The position numbers and the translations under genes are program-made. Positions 1-3,979 of a stretch of 6,427 nucleotides of DNA are shown here, one piece after another. Numbering within the stretch: position 1 is the stretch's first letter; every line of letters starts with the position of its first letter. Below the pieces are notes generated by a model. It saw only the letters and a list, made by a program, of their open reading frames with translations. It ran no database searches and was not told the DNA's origin. The DNA comes from CAVPGH01 sp046726955 (GTDB lineage Bacteria > Acidobacteriota > Vicinamibacteria > Fen-336), in contig JBKPBQ010000542.1 in NCBI GenBank assembly GCA_046726955.1, forward strand, positions 1-6,427. The letters run 5' to 3'.

Positions 1-17
1 TGCTAGCATCTTGGCCC

Positions 18-665
18 ATGGTTGGCCTCCTCGATTTCGAGCTCCGGAGGAGTTCCCGCGTGAGCCTCTTCCAGGAGATCTTCTGCGAGGGATCCGCGGG
101 TACGGCGCAGAGCCAGGCTGCCGACCTGAGCGTGGGCGGGATGTTCGTGGACCACGCGAGCCTGCCCTTCTCGCCCGGTGACTTCATCACCGTCCACTTC
201 AGACTGGCTCCCGAGGAATCGCCGATCGTCGTCGAGGCCGCCGTCAACTACGTCCAGAACGGGATCGGCATGGGCGTGCGGTTCCTGAACCTGGATCCGG
301 GGGATCGCGACCGGATCGAGGCCTACGTGGACCGCGTGCTCCACCGGCCGGCGCTGCCGGGGCAGATGCACCTGCGGAAGAGCTCGCGGGTCGCGGTCAA
401 GGTTTCCGTGCGGGTGCGGGCCATGCAGCCGGACGGCGCGGAGCTCGAGGAGACGACGCAGATCATCACGCTGAGCAAGCACGGCGCCTGCGTGATCCTG
501 AGCAGCCGGATGGACGTGGGAGCCAAGCTCCTCGTCGAGACGCCGAGCGGCCGCGAGTTCCGGAGCAGCGTCGTGTGGGTGCGCAAGGAGCGGAGCCGCG
601 CCGAGAGCCAGATCGGCATCCAGTGCCGCGGCCTCGCGCAGTCGCTGGGGTTCCGGTTTCCCTGA
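18..665 (+). CDS. tandem PilZ-domain protein (putative cyclic-di-GMP receptor)
   Basis: A 215-residue soluble protein made of two PilZ-like modules, with no signal peptide or membrane segment. Module 1 (about residues 8-108) has the two signature c-di-GMP motifs: RxxxR as RRSSR (10-14) and DxSxxG as DLSVGG (36-41), then the strand MGVRFLNL (85-92). Module 2 (about 117-212) has RKSSR (120-124), but the second motif reads TLSKHG (151-156), with Thr where Asp or Asn is usual. It may bind ligand weakly or serve a structural role. PilZ proteins generally turn c-di-GMP levels into effects on motility, exopolysaccharide or secretion; no effector domain is attached here, so the target is unknown. The ATG at 18 is chosen because it keeps the first RxxxR. 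A GTG at 60 has a better ribosome-binding site (GGAGG at 47-51) but would remove that motif. The frame is open to the left edge, so an earlier start outside the window is possible. The gene is convergent with the molybdoenzyme gene. Confidence 0.88.
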   Translation: MVGLLDFELRRSSRVSLFQEIFCEGSAGTAQSQAADLSVGGMFVDHASLPFSPGDFITVHFRLAPEESPIVVEAAVNYVQNGIGMGVRFLNLDPGDRDRIEAYVDRVLHRPALPGQMHLRKSSRVAVKVSVRVRAMQPDGAELEETTQIITLSKHGACVILSSRMDVGAKLLVETPSGREFRSSVVWVRKERSRAESQIGIQCRGLAQSLGFRFP

Positions 666-708
666 GGCCCCTCCGGCCCGCCGACGCGTCCCTCGCGTCG
701 TTGGGGCC
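666..708. terminator. nested inverted repeats between convergent genes, probable bidirectional terminator
   Basis: The gap between two converging stop codons holds a perfect 7-bp stem, CGACGCG (682-688) with CGCGTCG (694-700), around the 5-base loop TCCCT. An outer 6-bp stem pairs GGCCCC (666-671) with GGGGCC (703-708). Neither strand has a following run of T, so this is not a textbook intrinsic terminator. The position and the very GC-rich stems fit termination or 3'-end protection for both transcripts. Confidence 0.45.
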
Positions 709-713
709 CCGCG

Positions 714-1928
714 TCAGACGCTGGTGATCTCGACCTCACGAGCGTAGTAGCCCGCGTCGAGCCGGCGCGTGCGCACGGCCGGGTCGGAGACCACGAGCTC
801 GATCCGGTACCGGCCGGCAGCCTGCGGCTGGAAGGTGTGGAACCAGAGCGTCCAGGGCTTCCCTCCGCTGGTGTCGACGTTCTCGACCGGCGCCGCCGTT
901 CGCTGCGGGCCGAGGCGGATGCGGAGGGTGTCGGGAGCGATCCGCGCCCCCCAGAGGATGCCCACGATGCGGTAGGAGACGCGGCCGTCGCCGGCGTCGA
1001 GCTTCTCCACGCGCACGGGGACGGCGGCGGCGTCGATCGTCGCGGGCTGGAAGTCGCGGGCGAGCGGCGGGCCTTGCGGCCTCTGTCCCGCTCGCATCAG
1101 AGCCTCGTCGCGCGGACCCGACGGCGTCTGGTGGGTGCGGCCGGCGAATTCCTTCATCTGCGGCGTGGCCGACGCGGAGTCGTCAAGGAGCGCGATCTCG
1201 TTCACCCACTTGATGGCGGTGCACCCGTACCACCCCGGCACGACAAGACGCAATGGGAGGCCGTGGTCCGGCGCGAGCGGAGTCCCGTTCATCTCGGTGG
1301 CCAGGAAGGCTCCCGCTTTCCGGACCTCGTCGAGACCGAATATCCAGCTCGCTCCGGGCTCCGAGCCCGGATCACCGGTGGCGTGCTCGTCGAAGCCGGA
1401 GACGAGCACTTGCGTCGCGCGCGGACGTGGTCCGAGCCGCTGAAGCACCGCCTCGAGCGGAACTCCCATCCACTGGGCGGCGCTCAGGAGGCCGAAGTGC
1501 GCGGCCCGCGAGTTCCCCGCGCACTCGAGGAGGTGGACACCCTGGTCCCTGGCCTCGCGCTTCAGGCTGTCGACCGGGATCTCCGCGGGCTTCGTGACCA
1601 GCCCGTGGCCCTTGACCGTCCAGGCGGATGTGTCGGGCAGCTTCTCCGGACAGGCGGTCCGGACGAAGAACTTGTCCTGCGGTGTGACCAGGCCTTCGCG
1701 CGAGAGGCCCGCAAGGTCGAGGGCCCGCCGGCGTCCCAGGCCGTCGCCGACGATCGTGTCGAGCGGAAAAGTCCCTTCGTCGACGAAGGGGATGGTTCCC
1801 AGGACCTTCGCCGCACCTGGCGCGCCAGCGGCACCCGCGCGGCCGAGCGGGGCGAGCCAGCTCGTCACCGCCACTCCGGCAGACAGCTGAAGGAAGCGAC
1901 GTCGCGTCGCCAACCCGGTCTCGCTCAC
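714..1928 (-). CDS. Tat-exported molybdopterin oxidoreductase, sulfite oxidase family
   Basis: A 404-residue predicted periplasmic molybdenum-cofactor enzyme. The N-terminus is a clear Tat signal: the twin-arginine motif TRRRFLQ (8-14), a hydrophobic stretch, and an Ala/Gly-rich region near 30-40 where cleavage is likely. The catalytic domain (about 45-250) has the family hallmark LLECAGNSR (133-141), in which Cys136 should ligate molybdenum. It also has EMNGTPLAPDHGLPLRLVVPG (from 212) and the cofactor segment ending in IKWVNE (239-244). Residues about 297-402 match the immunoglobulin-like molybdenum-cofactor dimerisation domain. Length fits bacterial sulfite dehydrogenases and SoxC-like proteins. 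Two spots differ from classical sulfite oxidases as I recall them: FFVRTACP (87-94) where FxRNHxP is usual, and Thr211 where LAYEMNG has Tyr. The substrate is therefore uncertain. No cytochrome partner is encoded nearby. Translation starts at GTG (1926-1928) with no visible Shine-Dalgarno sequence. Confidence 0.9.
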   Translation of the reverse strand: MSETGLATRRRFLQLSAGVAVTSWLAPLGRAGAAGAPGAAKVLGTIPFVDEGTFPLDTIVGDGLGRRRALDLAGLSREGLVTPQDKFFVRTACPEKLPDTSAWTVKGHGLVTKPAEIPVDSLKREARDQGVHLLECAGNSRAAHFGLLSAAQWMGVPLEAVLQRLGPRPRATQVLVSGFDEHATGDPGSEPGASWIFGLDEVRKAGAFLATEMNGTPLAPDHGLPLRLVVPGWYGCTAIKWVNEIALLDDSASATPQMKEFAGRTHQTPSGPRDEALMRAGQRPQGPPLARDFQPATIDAAAVPVRVEKLDAGDGRVSYRIVGILWGARIAPDTLRIRLGPQRTAAPVENVDTSGGKPWTLWFHTFQPQAAGRYRIELVVSDPAVRTRRLDAGYYAREVEITSV

Positions 1929-1932
1929 GGAT

Positions 1933-1948
1933 GCCAGTCTACACTGGC
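1933..1948 (-). promoter_or_regulatory. palindrome overlapping a possible -10 element of the molybdoenzyme gene
   Basis: A perfect inverted repeat, GCCAGT-4 bases-ACTGGC, ends 4 bases before the GTG start. Read on the - strand it contains TAGACT, a plausible -10 hexamer whose last base is 7 bases before the GTG. Transcription would then begin at or next to the start codon, giving a nearly leaderless mRNA, which fits the missing ribosome-binding site. I see no good -35 box at 17 bases. An operator or a chance hairpin are both possible. Confidence 0.3.
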
Positions 1949-2058
1949 GTCGGTGGACGGGTCGTCGCCTGCACTCGCCGGTGCGTCCTCCGCTCGCTCG
2001 ACCGGACCACGCTCGGGATTCTGGGCCGGATAGCCACGCGAACTCGCCTATCGCATCT

Positions 2059-2090
2059 TCAGACCCCTCTTGCGCGATGCGGGGTCAGAC
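2059..2090. repeat. hairpin built on TCAGACCCC / GGGGTCAGAC
   Basis: GACCCC (2062-2067) pairs with GGGGTC (2081-2086) across a 13-base loop, and TCAGAC occurs twice in direct orientation (2059-2064 and 2085-2090). It lies in the 241-bp non-coding gap between the molybdoenzyme start and the end of the nuclease gene. It could terminate the nuclease transcript, or be a remnant of a dispersed palindromic repeat. No T-run follows on the - strand. I see no gene in the rest of 1929-2169; a 10-bp palindrome, ATCGATCGAT, overlaps the nuclease stop at 2172-2181. Confidence 0.35.
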
Positions 2091-2169
2091 ACCCGACGAG
2101 TCCTCTCTGATCTCGCTCACTCCCGCCCGGCCGGCCGATCGAGCCGCCGGTCGGTGGCTTGCCTGTCTC

Positions 2170-3445
2170 TCATCGATCGATCGGTCTCGCGATTCCCGAG
2201 CCGTCCTCCGATGCGCCCGCCGCTACCTGATCCGGAATGGGTCGAAAAGTAGCGCCGTCGCGGTCGACTCGCGTCTCTTCGGGTTGCCGATTCTTGCGAG
2301 AGGCGGTCACAGCCGATCCCGAGTGTCGAGCCATGACCTCCTTCCCGTAGGCGAGCTCGGCCAGGTACCGGTTGTGCGTGCGGCACATCAGGCAGATGTT
2401 GTCGGCCTCGGGGCCACCGCCGAGTCCGAACGGGTACCGATGGTGGTACTCGAGACGATGTCGTTCGGGACATCTCCGGCCCTGCGAGTCGACGAATCGG
2501 CAACGGCCGCCGTCCGCGCCGGTAGACGACACGACGGACCTCCCTGGCAAGATACCGCGAGGCGGGGTCTTTCCGAGTCCGTTTCGCGCGCCGTGCCCGC
2601 GTCTGCGCGAAGCGCCGGGCCTCGAGGCGCTGACGCAGCTGGCGCACAGCCTTGCCCACGATGACGGCGAGATCACCGTCGGGTACTTCGTTCCGCATCA
2701 GCGCCTTCAGAGCCTCGAGGTCCTCGCGCAGCTCGGGCCCCGCCGTGAACTGGACCTTGTAGCGACCGGGCGACAGCGGCTCGAAGAGGGGACGAGGTGC
2801 CGAGATGGAGCGAGGAACTGCAATCGGAATCAGCGGAGAGGCGGAGGCGGGGTCGGCCACCGGAAAGACCTCGGCCGGTGGCGAGCCCGGTCGACGATCC
2901 GTGTCGACCGGGAGAGCATCTGTCTCCACCGCCTGCGGATCCCTCGCGGTCGCGAGAGGACCCCTCTCGACCAGAAGAAGGCCGCTCTCGATCGGGCGAG
3001 AGTCCTTCATGCGCTCGGGCAGCCTTCGCATCAGAGACGGAGCGTCCGGCCGAGGACAGATCTCGGCGACGAGCGCCTCGATCTGGCGCTTCGTCTTGTG
3101 GATGGCCCGCGGGAGCAGACTGTCGCGGTTCTCCGGCGTGAGAATCGGTGCGAGCTTGGCGATCCCGCTCAGGTGCAGGCGGCCGTCCGCGAGCATCGTG
3201 AGCAGGATCGGATGCTTGCGAGCGGCCCGCGCGACGTCGATCCTCAGCTGGGCCTCACCCTCGGAAAGGTGAAGGACGTCTCGACAGTAGACGAACATCG
3301 AGGGGGCGGCGAACCGCGCGAAGAGCCGCCGCGCGTCCACCTCGGCGAGGTGCTCGATCAGCGAGGACTCGACGCGGCGGGAGTCGCGGAGGACGTCCTG
3401 GAGGCTGGAGAGAACGGCATCGTCGGAGAGTGATTCGAGTGCCAT
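2170..3445 (-). pseudogene. HNH endonuclease gene interrupted by a one-base frameshift
   Basis: Two frames together encode one HNH-nuclease-family protein. From 3445 the first frame gives a helical N-terminal domain (SMFVYCRDVLHLSEGEAQLR and following), a Pro-rich variable linker, and the segment GRYKVQFTAGPEL ahead of ARRVVYRR-like sequence ending near 2516. The next codons should read DGGRC, but an extra base in the CC pair at 2514-2515 shifts the frame. The +1 frame then carries the whole catalytic module: GGRCRFVD, GRRC, LEYHHRYPFG, NICLMCRTHN. This supplies the Cys pairs (CxxC in CLMC), the His-His pair, Asn and final His of a zinc-containing HNH fold. Without the extra base the protein would be about 424 residues, ending at the stop 2170-2172. 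As sequenced, the first frame runs on to 2117 with an Arg-rich nonsense tail and no HNH residues. Met at 3445 is preferred because the family usually starts at MxLxSLSD; an upstream ATG at 3467-3469 would add eight residues. It could be a true pseudogene or a sequencing error. Confidence 0.85.
2220..2253 (-). repeat. 34-bp repeat, copy 4 (inverted relative to the others)
   Basis: Read on the - strand this is GCTACTTTTCG, then ACCCATTCCGGATCAGGT, then AGCGG. It shares the core of the three copies upstream of the nuclease gene but faces the opposite way. It lies inside the 3' coding end of the restored HNH frame, where it encodes ATFRPIPDQVA. The central ACC-n3-TCCGGA-n3-GGT dyad is intact. Confidence 0.7.
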
Positions 3446-3706
3446 GCGACGGATGGTAGTGGCGATCATGGACGCAATAGGTCCGCGCCTAACGAAGAAA
3501 ATTGGCGAATGAATTTATCTGCGTCGTCCTGGAAACGGCGATGCGGACATGACGGCGCAGAGGGGGAGAGCAACGGGACATCCGATTGTCGGCTCGAGCC
3601 GAGCCCAGACCGTGGCAGCGTGTGGCGGTCGCGCATGCTACGCGTCTCGGTTGAGATGGGCTCGTCATCTAGAGCGGGCCCGATGCACTTCGGCATGCGG
3701 CGCGCC

Positions 3707-3740
3707 GTCACCTCCTTGCCCATTTCGGATTAGGTGGTGG
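3707..3740 (+). repeat. 34-bp repeat, copy 1
   Basis: Reads GTCACCTCCTT, then GCCCATTTCGGATTAGGT, then GGTGG. It is the most diverged copy: the central TCCGGA is TTCGGA, so the dyad is weakened. It is the copy nearest the nuclease gene's 5' side and starts 76 bases before copy 2. Confidence 0.65.
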
Positions 3741-3766
3741 CCCGTTAGGCGGATCAAATCCGACTC

Positions 3767-3783
3767 CAGGGACCGACTCCCTG
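3767..3783. repeat. small hairpin between repeat copies 1 and 2
   Basis: CAGGGA (3767-3772) pairs with TCCCTG (3778-3783) around a 5-base loop. An 8-bp direct repeat CCGACTCC (3760-3767 and 3773-3780) overlaps it. A second short stem, CGGAT-CAA-ATCCG, is at 3750-3762. The role is unknown; they may be part of the repeat unit or contribute to 3'-end formation for the sulfatase-TPR transcript. Confidence 0.3.
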
Positions 3784-3816
3784 TCACTCTTCCACCCATT
3801 CCGGACGAGGTAGCGG
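3783..3816 (+). repeat. 34-bp repeat, copy 2
   Basis: Reads GTCACTCTTCC, then ACCCATTCCGGACGAGGT, then AGCGG. The ACC-n3-TCCGGA-n3-GGT dyad is perfect over its 12 paired positions. Together with copy 4 it best represents the consensus. Confidence 0.7.
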
Positions 3817-3846
3817 TCGTCAACTGCCTTGTGTGATCGACGTCCA

Positions 3847-3875
3847 ATCCCCTTCTCCCGAGGGTCAGTGGGGAT
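3847..3875. repeat. hairpin between repeat copies 2 and 3
   Basis: ATCCCC (3847-3852) pairs with GGGGAT (3870-3875) around a 17-base loop containing CCCGAGGG. It lies about 100 bases downstream of the sulfatase-TPR stop on the - strand and could help end that transcript, but no T-run follows. Confidence 0.25.
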
Positions 3876-3899
3876 CCGGCCTTCTTCGGAGCCAGCGCT

Positions 3900-3933
3900 G
3901 TCACCTTCGTACCCATTCCGGGTGAGGTGCGCG
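3900..3933 (+). repeat. 34-bp repeat, copy 3
   Basis: Reads GTCACCTTCGT, then ACCCATTCCGGGTGAGGT, then GCGCG. It starts 117 bases after copy 2 and ends 46 bases before the sulfatase-TPR stop codon. The spacing of copies 1-3 (76 and 117) is irregular. Confidence 0.65.
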
Positions 3934-3979
3934 CGGCCCCGATGCCCGACTTCGTAGCGCCTCCGCGCAACAAGCCCGT

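Larger units (their letters stand above)
2220..3740. mobile_element. candidate repeat-bounded unit carrying the HNH gene
   Basis: Copies 4 and 1 of the 34-bp repeat bound the nuclease gene as inverted repeats, with their GTCAC-side ends facing inward. Aligned as termini they match at 22 of 34 positions, and at 15 of 17 in the central block. The bases just outside both chosen ends are CCCG (2216-2219 and 3741-3744), a possible 4-bp target duplication, although this is weak in such GC-rich DNA. No transposase is present. Two further repeat copies lie outside this interval, which argues for a dispersed repeat cluster rather than a simple insertion sequence. Confidence 0.25.
3446..3979. other. 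intergenic region with repeats and an AT-rich patch, no gene
   Basis: About 530 bases separate the nuclease start from the sulfatase-TPR stop, and no ORF here looks like a real protein. From the left it holds an AT-rich patch (about 3489-3520, including GAAGAAAATTGG and GAATTTATC) that stands out from the GC-rich surroundings and is the likeliest place for the nuclease promoter, though I cannot place a -35/-10 pair with confidence. A perfect 12-bp palindrome, CGGCTCGAGCCG, is at 3590-3601. Three copies of the 34-bp repeat follow, with small hairpins between them. Confidence 0.6.

Noticed and set aside
47..62. GGAGG followed by GTG at 60 as the true PilZ start
   Set aside because: Spacing is good, but this start would delete the RRSSR motif that, with DLSVGG, defines the first PilZ module. 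The ATG at 18 or an earlier start is more consistent.
837..2033. Long open frame on the + strand opposite the molybdoenzyme gene
   Set aside because: It is a compositional shadow. The - strand protein has a Tat signal, the molybdenum Cys motif and the dimerisation domain.
2117..2169. C-terminal extension of the nuclease in its first frame to 2117
   Set aside because: The sequence after the frameshift in this frame is Arg-rich and lacks every HNH residue, while the +1 frame carries the complete domain and stops at 2170.
2512..2518. Programmed ribosomal frameshift in the HNH gene
   Set aside because: There is no slippery run, no stop codon close to the shift in the first frame, and no obvious stimulatory signal. 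Mutation or sequencing error explains it more simply.
3750..3762. CGGATCAAATCCG resembling a tRNA T-arm
   Set aside because: The loop is too short for a T-loop (only 3 bases between paired arms), and no anticodon arm, D-arm or acceptor stem can be found around it.
3707..3933. Three same-direction repeats considered as a small CRISPR array
   Set aside because: Spacing is irregular (76 and 117 bases between starts), the copies differ from one another, a fourth copy is inverted 1.5 kb away, and no cas gene is present.
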